Assembly (NCBI RefSeq): GCF_000399665.1
Contig: NZ_KB976986.1
Span: 1,926,773 to 1,990,772, forward strand
Direction: 5' to 3'
From: Acinetobacter calcoaceticus ANC 3811
Lineage (GTDB): Bacteria; Pseudomonadota; Gammaproteobacteria; Pseudomonadales; Moraxellaceae
DNA length: 64,000 nt
Below the pieces are notes generated by a model. It was not told where the DNA came from, made no database searches, and worked only from the letters and a program-made list of their open reading frames with translations. The stretch's first letter is position 1; each line of letters starts with the position of its first letter. The position numbers and the translations under genes are program-made. This document shows positions 7,547 to 14,458 of this stretch, piece by piece.

Positions 7547-8751
7547 GCTTTTAACCCCATTGCATAGTTAGCCACCAATGGTTTTACACCCGGAATAACA
7601 TCAAATGCAATTAATCCCGTATTACGAATTAATTTTAATAATGGGTTTTGGTTACTAAAACCACGAACTACAGTGTCACAGAACTTAATAACCCGCTGCT
7701 GATCTGATAAACGAGCTTGCTCATAGGCAAGTAAGTTATCTGGGTTACCTAAATCATCAGAAGTGCTTAACTGGTTCACTAAATAACGCACTAAAACATC
7801 GGCATCACGTAGACATAAATTAAAGCCTTGTCCTGCAACAGGATGAATTGTATGCGCTGCATTACCCATTAAAATAACGCGACCAACAGCTTGTTTATGC
7901 GCAAGCACTTGTGAAAGTGGATAGCTAAAACGTTTACCCGTTTTTTCAAATTTACCCGCTCGGTCACCGTAAGTTTGTTGCAAAGCACTTAAAAAGTGTT
8001 GGTCATTTTCATCACCTAGCCATTCATTTTCGGTGCCTTTTTTCACAGGCCATACCACTGAACGGCGGTACTCACCGGGTAAAGGTAATAAAGCTAAAGG
8101 GCCTAATGCACTAAACCGTTCAAAACCTACCTGTTCATGCGGTTTTGATGTCTGAACCGTAGTCACAATTGCAACCTGATCATAGTCGTGAACATCAACA
8201 CCCACGCCAATTGCCTGACGACAAAAAGAATCGCGTCCATCAGCCGCAATTAATAATTTTGACTCAAGTTTTAAAGTTTCCTCACCACGCAAAGCTTCAA
8301 TATGTACTTGTTCGGCATCTTGAGTTAAAGCGGTAACCTGTACACCATCAATTAGTTCAATCAAAGGTTGTTGGCGCACTTGAGTTAAAAGTACACGTCC
8401 AAGCCAAGCATTTTCAATTACCTGACCAAAGCTTTCGACTTTTTCTTGTTCTGCAATTAAACGTGCCTTGCCAAAACTACCTTGCTCTGTAATATGGACT
8501 TGCAAAATTGGAGTCGCATGTTGCTGTAATGCATCCCACAACCCCAGCTTCTGATAAATCTGTACGCTACGACGCGATAAAGCCGTATTACGTGCATCAA
8601 AACTCGAATGGTAAGGAGCAACATTTTGATCATCATAGTTTGGGTATCTCACAGCTTCTAATAGCTTTACCGCAATATTAGCCTTCGCCAGCATGAGTGA
8701 AAGGCTCAAGCCAACCATTCCCCCACCTACAATAATCACTTGTTGTTGCAT
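7543..8751 (-). CDS. ubiH: 2-octaprenyl-6-methoxyphenol hydroxylase UbiH
   Basis: The 402-residue protein starts with the FAD-binding motif VIIVGGGMVGLSLS. It has FDARNTALS near residue 52, LIAADGRDS near 170 and GNAAHTIHPVAGQGFNLCLRDA near 296, the pattern of UbiH rather than its UbiI paralogue (which has GDAAH). UbiH hydroxylates a ring carbon during ubiquinone synthesis, acting with the Ubi complex near the inner membrane. It lies 31 bases after pepP and overlaps the downstream ubiI by 4 bases. The pepP-ubiH-ubiI order is that of E. coli. Start ATG at 8751 has GGAGC upstream. Confidence 0.9.
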   Translation of the reverse strand: MQQQVIIVGGGMVGLSLSLMLAKANIAVKLLEAVRYPNYDDQNVAPYHSSFDARNTALSRRSVQIYQKLGLWDALQQHATPILQVHITEQGSFGKARLIAEQEKVESFGQVIENAWLGRVLLTQVRQQPLIELIDGVQVTALTQDAEQVHIEALRGEETLKLESKLLIAADGRDSFCRQAIGVGVDVHDYDQVAIVTTVQTSKPHEQVGFERFSALGPLALLPLPGEYRRSVVWPVKKGTENEWLGDENDQHFLSALQQTYGDRAGKFEKTGKRFSYPLSQVLAHKQAVGRVILMGNAAHTIHPVAGQGFNLCLRDADVLVRYLVNQLSTSDDLGNPDNLLAYEQARLSDQQRVIKFCDTVVRGFSNQNPLLKLIRNTGLIAFDVIPGVKPLVANYAMGLKA

Positions 8752-8782
8752 CGAATTTTGCTCCTTTGGCGAATACGTTTAA

Positions 8783-10102
8783 TTATGCTTTAGCTTGCGC
8801 CATTAAATGTTCAATATCTGCAATATCTTTAACCACATGGGCAGTTAAAACTCGTGGTCCTTTCGATGTTGCTACCACATCATCCTCAATACGAATACCA
8901 ATACCACGCCATTTTTCATCTACAGTTTCATCATCTGGTGCAATGTATAAACCAGGTTCCACTGTAATCACCATACCTTCTTCGTATTGACGCCAGTCTT
9001 CACCTTTTTTGTAAGATCCGACATCGTGTACATCCATGCCTAACCAATGACCTGTGCCATGCATATAAAACTGACGGTATGCTTCGGTTTCGATGAGTTC
9101 GTTAACATCACCTTTGAGCAAACCTAAATTAACTAGACCTTTAGTTAAAATTTTAACTGCTATTTCATGAGGCTCACGGTATGAATTACCAATACGTACT
9201 GCATCAATCGCTGCATATTGGGCAGCCAATACAACTTCATATAATGCTTTTTGCTCAGCACTAAATTTACCATTGACCGGAAAAGTACGGGTAATATCTG
9301 ACGCATAGAATTCATATTCACATGCAGCATCAATTAAAACTAAATCACCATCTTTGAGTAGCTTGTTATTTTCAACATAATGTAAAACACAAGCATTCGC
9401 ACCACCGCCTACAATACTGTTATAAGACGGGACACAACCATTTTTCCCAAAAATATAATTAAGTTCAGCTTCAAGAGCATATTCCATCATCTCTGGGTGT
9501 ACCGTTTGCATCGCACGCGTATGTGCTTCAGCACTAATATTTGCAGCAATTTGCATTAAGTCAAGTTCTTGCGGTGACTTAACTAAACGCATTTCATCAA
9601 CAATACGGTCGAGCTGGACCAATTGAGCTGGAGCACTCTCATGTCGGTGTTCGTCATCTGCTTTTTTAATCCACTGACTCACCCGCGCATCAAACGCAGC
9701 ATTGTGCCCAATCCGATAATAAAGACGCTCTTTATTTAATAATTTTTCAATAATTTCTTCATCAAGCAAATCAATTACATATGCTTCATCAGCATCGTAG
9801 TCTTCAACTGCACCATCAACTCCGGCACGGAAACCATTCCAGATTTCCATCTCGCGATTACGTTCACGGCAAAAAAGACTATAGCTATAGTCTTCATCGT
9901 CAAAGGTTTCAATGACAGCAACTGCCTCAGGCTCAGCAAAACCCGTCAAATAGAAAAAACTACTATCGGCACGGAATTTATAATCCGCATCACGATTACG
10001 GTACATTTCCTCACGCGTTGCAATAATTGCAATGCTGTTTGGACCCATTTTTTCTGCCAGACGGTCTCTACGATGTCGAAAATCAGCTTGAGGCAATTTC
10101 AT
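8783..10102 (-). CDS. pepP: Xaa-Pro aminopeptidase PepP
   Basis: PepP removes an N-terminal residue that precedes proline; it is a cytoplasmic dimanganese enzyme. The 439-residue product has the aminopeptidase-P N-terminal domain (RRDRLAEKMGPNSIAII) and a C-terminal pita-bread fold. Visible metal-site motifs are LIDAACEYEFYASDITRTFP (two Asp), HGTGHWLGMDVHD (His) and TVEPGLYI / IGIRIEDD (two Glu). Length equals E. coli PepP (441). It is in the ygfB-pepP-ubiH-ubiI operon; a 9-bp hairpin (10157-10186) without a T-run spans the ygfB stop just upstream and may be a processing or stabilising structure. Confidence 0.95.
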   Translation of the reverse strand: MKLPQADFRHRRDRLAEKMGPNSIAIIATREEMYRNRDADYKFRADSSFFYLTGFAEPEAVAVIETFDDEDYSYSLFCRERNREMEIWNGFRAGVDGAVEDYDADEAYVIDLLDEEIIEKLLNKERLYYRIGHNAAFDARVSQWIKKADDEHRHESAPAQLVQLDRIVDEMRLVKSPQELDLMQIAANISAEAHTRAMQTVHPEMMEYALEAELNYIFGKNGCVPSYNSIVGGGANACVLHYVENNKLLKDGDLVLIDAACEYEFYASDITRTFPVNGKFSAEQKALYEVVLAAQYAAIDAVRIGNSYREPHEIAVKILTKGLVNLGLLKGDVNELIETEAYRQFYMHGTGHWLGMDVHDVGSYKKGEDWRQYEEGMVITVEPGLYIAPDDETVDEKWRGIGIRIEDDVVATSKGPRVLTAHVVKDIADIEHLMAQAKA

Positions 10103-10169
10103 AATGATCTACTTGATTTAGAATTTTAAAGTCAAAAAATAAAATACAACCAATAACACATCGCCTCAA

Positions 10170-10799
10170 TTAGCTTGGGCGATGTGGAGTAAACATTTCT
10201 ACAACATTTTTTTCTGTAGCTACAGCAGCAGATTTACTTTTCGCATGAAAGTTTTTCAATAAAGAGCTTTCAGTTACAGTAATTTTTTTTCTGCCAATAG
10301 ACAAACTTACAGGAATTAAGCGTACAAATTCATATAATTCTTCATAACTGCTTTCACCTTCCTCATCATTATCAGAGTCTTCAAATTCGACTGCTGCAAT
10401 ATCTTGAAGGTTCTCAATTAATTCAAGTTCATCTGGACGAATATGACCCGATGCCAACCCAAAACCTAATACAACACCTGCACACCAATCTGATAAAGCT
10501 TGTACACGCTCTTGAAGAAGGTGGTCATCATCAGGAAGCATAGGTAAATAATCTAATTCATCATCAGATATAGCGTGAACGACATCTTCTGCTTCATCAG
10601 TTAAAAGTGTTAGAGCATCTTCACTTAACTCTGGCACATTAAGGGTTGTTAAAATTTGTGACCATTCTTCACGCGTTGGCGCTTCTGTCACACAAACAAT
10701 ACCTGTTAATAGACCATGTAACTCACTAGGGCTTGAAATTTCTTCAATTCCTTCAAAATGAGCGTTCCAATCTGTCCAGCCTGAAATATCGTCTTGCAT
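10170..10799 (-). CDS. ygfB: UPF0149 (YgfB/YecA-like) family protein
   Basis: This 209-residue acidic cytoplasmic protein has the UPF0149 core: the GLLTGIVC stretch near residue 30, then WCAGVVLGFGLA near residue 107. YgfB homologues are linked in Pseudomonas to control of the ampDh3/alp pathway, but no enzymatic role is established. The last ~40 residues are basic and extend past the usual family end. I chose ATG at 10799 (GGATAA upstream) over TTG at 10811. It heads the operon with pepP and the ubi genes, divergent from the coiled-coil gene and zapA, as in E. coli. Confidence 0.88.
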   Translation of the reverse strand: MQDDISGWTDWNAHFEGIEEISSPSELHGLLTGIVCVTEAPTREEWSQILTTLNVPELSEDALTLLTDEAEDVVHAISDDELDYLPMLPDDDHLLQERVQALSDWCAGVVLGFGLASGHIRPDELELIENLQDIAAVEFEDSDNDEEGESSYEELYEFVRLIPVSLSIGRKKITVTESSLLKNFHAKSKSAAVATEKNVVEMFTPHRPS

Positions 10800-10863
10800 T
10801 CGTTTATCCAATCTCTATACTTTGTATATATTACCTTTGATTGCAATTCTGTGCGACCTCGTT

Positions 10864-11424
10864 ATGTTAGAACAATTACAGCGGCTACAAGCGCATATTA
10901 GCGTATTAAAAACACGCTTACATCATTTAGAGAGTGAACATGCGACACTCTCGGAAGCTAAAGAACTGGCTGAAACAGAGCATCACGCACAAGTTGTGCA
11001 AAAAAATAGTATTATCACTAAAAAACAAGAGGAAATTGAGTCGGTAACTGAGCAACTATCTCAGTTAAAAGGTCAATTTCAACAATTGAATCAGGATGCT
11101 AACACACTTGCTGAACGTTATAGTCGATTAGAAAAAAGTACGACTGATTTAAAAAATCGTTTTCAAGAAATTCTTGCCGAACGCAATGAATTACGTGTTG
11201 CAAAAGAAAAGTTACAAGCCCACCAACGTCAAACTCAGCAAGAGCTTCATGATTTACAACAAGATCGTGATCGTTTGTTACAAAAAAATGAGCTTGCTAA
11301 ATCAAAAGTTGAAGCCATTATTCAACGTTTAGGAATTTTAGGCACTGCCCAAGATCAGCATGCTCAAGAAATTCAGCAGCTTGCCCATCCTAATGCTGAA
11401 ACTGGTGAGGAGACCCAATCATGA
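10864..11424 (+). CDS. Coiled-coil protein encoded directly before zapA
   Basis: The 186-residue product from ATG at 10864 is nearly all heptad-type coiled coil (residues ~1-165), rich in Gln, Glu, Lys and Leu, with no membrane segment. Its stop overlaps the zapA start by 4 bases (ATGA), so it is made together with ZapA. In other gammaproteobacteria a small coiled-coil protein (TIGR02449-type, about 70 residues) precedes zapA, so this looks like an enlarged equivalent. A ZapB-like role bridging ZapA at the division ring is a reasonable but untested guess. An upstream in-frame start at 10822 would add a 14-residue hydrophobic piece and seems less likely. Confidence 0.75.
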   Translation: MLEQLQRLQAHISVLKTRLHHLESEHATLSEAKELAETEHHAQVVQKNSIITKKQEEIESVTEQLSQLKGQFQQLNQDANTLAERYSRLEKSTTDLKNRFQEILAERNELRVAKEKLQAHQRQTQQELHDLQQDRDRLLQKNELAKSKVEAIIQRLGILGTAQDQHAQEIQQLAHPNAETGEETQS

Positions 11425-11705
11425 GTGAACAAGTCATGGTAGAGCTTAGGCTGATTGAGCAGACCTTTAGACTCGCGACTACGCTAGATAAAAAAGACGA
11501 ACTTGAACGTGCAGCAGAACTTCTCAATGAGAAATTTAATGAGATGCGTCGTAGTGCTCCACGTGTTGAGCACAATAAACTGGTCATTATGGTTGCTCTA
11601 CAATTGACTCAAGAAGTATTGAGCCTTAATAAGTCTTTGCAAGAATACACTCACTGTGAACGTTTACTGCAAACGATATTGGATGATGTTGAACAAATTG
11701 TTTAA
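11421..11705 (+). CDS. zapA: Cell division protein ZapA
   Basis: ZapA binds FtsZ and bundles its filaments at midcell. The 94-residue product has the family N-terminal strand-helix pattern (VELRLIEQTFRLAT), LERAAELLNEKF and a C-terminal coiled coil (VMVALQLTQEVLSL onward) for tetramer formation. Length is typical. It overlaps the upstream coiled-coil gene by 4 bases and is followed by a strong terminator and then the 6S RNA gene, the same zapA-ssrS order as E. coli. Confidence 0.93.
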   Translation: MSEQVMVELRLIEQTFRLATTLDKKDELERAAELLNEKFNEMRRSAPRVEHNKLVIMVALQLTQEVLSLNKSLQEYTHCERLLQTILDDVEQIV

Positions 11706-11720
11706 TAAATCATCCATACA

Positions 11721-11762
11721 AAAACGCCTTGCTCTATGAAGAATAGATGCAAGGCGTTTTTT
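11721..11762 (+). terminator. Terminator after zapA
   Basis: AAAACGCCTTGC pairs with GCAAGGCGTTTT around a 16-base loop, followed by more T. It separates zapA from ssrS, so the 6S RNA needs its own promoter. Confidence 0.88.
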
Positions 11763-11861
11763 ATTGAGGCTATTAAGCGCAATTGGAAATGATTTTTGCA
11801 TATTAGTGTACAAAGCTTCATCAAACGCAAACTAAGTTTACAGTTCCTGAGGATTTGAGGA

Positions 11862-11889
11862 TTGCCAACATAGTCAGATCGGTTATACT
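11862..11889 (+). promoter_or_regulatory. Promoter of ssrS
   Basis: TTGCCA (11862-11867) and TATACT (11884-11889) with a 16-base spacer lie just before the expected 6S RNA 5' end (about 11895). Confidence 0.72.
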
Positions 11890-11894
11890 TAAAT

Positions 11895-12076
11895 TGTCTC
11901 TGGGGTGTTCGCCAGCGGGTCTATTCCCCTGCCGATACTTAAACTTATGGATGTGTTCTGTATATTTAGAGTGTATGCCTACCCTCGTGTAGGAAACCCA
12001 GCAAGTATACGTCGCGTCCACCTTGAACTCATCGGGTTCAGGGTAACGACACATGCAGCGGCATCTTCGGAGCATT
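11895..12076 (+). ncRNA. ssrS: 6S RNA
   Basis: 6S RNA binds the sigma-70 RNA polymerase holoenzyme and inhibits transcription in stationary phase. The region aligns by eye with E. coli 6S RNA along its length: TCTCTGGGGTGTTCGCCAGCGGG at the 5' side, CCCCTGCCGATA, then CCTTGAACTCATCGGGTTCAGGGT and GCAGCGGCATCTTCGGAGCATT at the 3' side, which pairs back to the start. The zapA-ssrS synteny supports it. It has its own promoter. The 3' end is set by pairing, within a few bases. The next gene in the E. coli order, fau/ygfA, is 1.3 kb further on. Confidence 0.93.
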
Positions 12077-12211
12077 TAGTTTTAACTTTTAAGAAAAATT
12101 CAAAACATTTATTTTAATTTAGCTTTCCATACAGACCTTTCAGTCTAAAATTTTCTTTTTAAAACATTAAATTGTAGTTTAGCTGATTAATCTACTCAGC
12201 CCTCTCTAATA

Positions 12212-12532
12212 TTATTTTTTATTTCTATTAAGACACTCTTCATACCAGCCTGTTTGAAAATCTTCTATTGCCTTTCTTTTAAAGAAACTGGTTCTAAATA
12301 CTTTGGCAGAGTAAGCCGAATTAATTAAATCTTGATAAAGTTGTTTGGCTTTAGGATCTTCGAGGCCATTTGCTATCTGTTGCAAGTCTTCAGATGGAAC
12401 TTTTTGTTGACGTGCCTCCATGACAGTATAAGCAACTTTTTTTACTACATTACAAATCTCAGGATCACTTACATTTTCGTCTGCATAACAACTTAAAGCC
12501 AAAAAACTAAGCAGAAATAATCTAAACTTCAT
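12212..12532 (-). CDS. Small exported hypothetical protein
   Basis: The 106-residue product has a hydrophobic signal sequence (MKFRLFLLSFLALSC) and a soluble, charged remainder. The segment ALSC resembles a weak lipobox, but ordinary signal-peptidase cleavage after YA is equally possible. Two further Cys (in EICNVV and YEECLNR) could form a disulfide in the periplasm. I do not recognise the family. It lies in a minus-strand group of three small genes placed between ssrS and fau, which are usually adjacent. Confidence 0.7.
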   Translation of the reverse strand: MKFRLFLLSFLALSCYADENVSDPEICNVVKKVAYTVMEARQQKVPSEDLQQIANGLEDPKAKQLYQDLINSAYSAKVFRTSFFKRKAIEDFQTGWYEECLNRNKK

Positions 12533-12622
12533 GACCCTACCTTTTTTTATAGTTTAAAATTAATGACAGAATTTAATTATTAAAAAAGAAATAGAAAATT
12601 TCTTACTATTTCTTTTTAAAGA

Positions 12623-12736
12623 TCACGCTGGATTAATTACATAAAAATATAGAATAAGGCCAGCCAAAATGGTTGAAGCAATCGTTAAATATGTACCGAC
12701 AGTATTAAAACTCTGTAAGAATTTCAAGATTTCCAT
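12623..12736 (-). CDS. 37-residue single-membrane-segment microprotein
   Basis: ATG at 12736 has a strong AGGGGG ribosome site about 9 bases upstream and opens a 37-codon frame ending in TGA. The product starts MEILKFLQSFNTVG and continues as a single hydrophobic helix (about residues 14-34) ending in NPA. It fits small inner-membrane proteins with a short amphipathic N-terminus. It lies between two small exported-protein genes on the same strand. Function unknown; a type I toxin-like peptide or a subunit of a membrane complex are both conceivable. Confidence 0.55.
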   Translation of the reverse strand: MEILKFLQSFNTVGTYLTIASTILAGLILYFYVINPA

Positions 12737-12850
12737 ATCTAGAACCCCCTAAATTAGCAACTATAAAGACAAAATGAAATTTATCACAATTCAATAATGC
12801 CAATCAATTCACACTTATCGGATTTTTTGAGAGTTAAAACATCAATTGGC

Positions 12851-13195
12851 TTATTGGTTACAGCTAATCGCTAAAGCATCCTTGTAGTAGTCAGTGGCAC
12901 TCTTCAAATCTGACAACATTTTTTCTTCGGTATAAGGTTTAGGTGAAATTTTGATTAATGCAGGCATATATTGGGTCTTATAGACCTCAGGATAATCATG
13001 ACACAAGATTTTTACTTTAACCTCTTGTGATATCTTCGGATTATCTAATTGATCTAAAAACTCTCCAATTTTACGGTCAGACTCTTCAAATTGAGCTTTA
13101 TAGTCAACTTCAGCTGCTTCAGGTTCTGTTTGTTTTGTGCACCCACCAAGCATCAATACGGTGCTTATTGTAATGGTTAAAATTTTTAACTTCAT
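12851..13195 (-). CDS. Hypothetical lipoprotein
   Basis: The 114-residue product has a clear lipoprotein signal (MKLKILTITISTVLMLGGC), so it should be lipidated at Cys19. The mature part is mostly charged helix with two more Cys (in ILCHDYP and the C-terminal SCNQ) that could pair. I do not recognise the family. It is the first of three small minus-strand genes between ssrS and fau and may share their transcript. Confidence 0.75.
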   Translation of the reverse strand: MKLKILTITISTVLMLGGCTKQTEPEAAEVDYKAQFEESDRKIGEFLDQLDNPKISQEVKVKILCHDYPEVYKTQYMPALIKISPKPYTEEKMLSDLKSATDYYKDALAISCNQ

Positions 13196-13418
13196 AGGCT
13201 TAACAATTTCACATTCATCTTTTTAAATATTCTTATCTGATTAAATGTAAATAAATACTGGTAATACGTAAAGAAAGAGAATTTTTTAACGCCAAAGAAG
13301 ATACCTCACATCAAGTAAAGTTAAAGTTATTTCTTAATTACTCCTCTATTTCCATAAAGCTATAGAAAAATAGGTATAATTTTGCTCGACTGATCTCAAA
13401 TCTTTGTTAGATTTACAC

Positions 13419-14003
13419 ATGAATGAACTTAGTTTTATTAGAAAAAATTTAAGATCTAAAAGACGCTCTTTAAGCCCATTGGAGCAAAAACAAGCTCAGC
13501 TTAATGTCCTCCATCATTTAAACAGTCTTGCTATTTTTCATTCATCAAAAAAAATTGGTTTATATTTACATGCCTTCGGAGAAGTTCATACAGATCTGCT
13601 CATAAAGTTATGTTTTCAAAAAAATAAAAAAGTTTATTTACCTATGATTTGTTCTATGAATCAACATTTAGTTTGGGTAAGAATATCTAAAAACCAATAT
13701 TTAAATCGGCGTTTTTCGCATCATCCGTTGGGTATGAAAGAACCCATGGCAACAAGAGGAAAACATGTATCAAAACTTGATTTACTGTTGATGCCACTTT
13801 TAGCTTGTGATCACTACGGAACACGTATTGGTATGGGAGGCGGCTATTATGACCGAACACTAGCAAGTGCAAAACATAAGCCTTATCGTTTGGGAATGGC
13901 GCATCAATTTCAATTTATTGAGCATACTTTAAAACGTCAAAGTTGGGATCAACCATTAGATGCTTTACTCACCCCTCAACATATTTATTATTTTAAAAGA
14001 TGA
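13419..14003 (+). CDS. fau: 5-formyltetrahydrofolate cyclo-ligase
   Basis: The enzyme converts 5-formyl-THF to 5,10-methenyl-THF using ATP, recycling an inhibitory folate. The 194-residue product has the basic N-terminus (RKNLRSKRRSLSP) and the signature GTRIGMGGGYYDRTLA near residue 138. Length fits the family (about 180-200). I chose ATG at 13419; TTG at 13404 would add five residues and neither has a clear ribosome site. A TATAAT lies at 13375-13380. In E. coli this gene (ygfA/fau) directly follows ssrS; here 1.3 kb of other genes intervene. Confidence 0.93.
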   Translation: MNELSFIRKNLRSKRRSLSPLEQKQAQLNVLHHLNSLAIFHSSKKIGLYLHAFGEVHTDLLIKLCFQKNKKVYLPMICSMNQHLVWVRISKNQYLNRRFSHHPLGMKEPMATRGKHVSKLDLLLMPLLACDHYGTRIGMGGGYYDRTLASAKHKPYRLGMAHQFQFIEHTLKRQSWDQPLDALLTPQHIYYFKR

Positions 14004-14458
14004 TTTTTATATAAAAATTTATAAAACTTAAAATATATCCTTTTACTTTTTAGTCCCTTAAAACGAAAAAGTAACCACCCTAAGGATGATTACTTTGCCG
14101 TGACAGACCGTTTTACCAACTTATATTAACACGCCTATTTAATGTTCAATATCGAATAAGCTTTGCATTATTGTTAACAATACATTGTGTATAAATGGCA
14201 CAAGAAAATGGTTATTTACTATCCAAACGATTTTTTTATCATATGAATATTTCATAATTATTAAGCTAAATTACTTACCCTTTCTACAAAATTTTATTCT
14301 TCTTAAGAATTAATTCGTTGATTCATAATATTTTAATAAAAAAGTTGACTAAATTAGTCATTTTTTCCACATTTTCTATAAATAGGCCCTTGTAATTTTT
14401 GAAATACACATCACTATAAAAAACATGGCAACCTCGTTGTCACTCATTAGGAGTGCCC
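14004..14458. other. Intergenic region between fau and lon
   Basis: No gene seen. It holds an imperfect hairpin (about 14067-14095, AGTAACCACC against GGATGATTACT), a 14-bp palindrome TATTGTTAACAATA (14169-14182) and a 15-bp palindrome TGACTAA-A-TTAGTCA (14346-14360) overlapping TTGACT, with TATAAA at 14377. The last could be a promoter/operator for lon. No convincing heat-shock (sigma-32) promoter was found. Confidence 0.5.

Noticed and set aside
11821..12117. Open frames on both strands across 11821-12117
   Set aside because: They coincide with the 6S RNA gene, whose structure and homology explain the sequence better.
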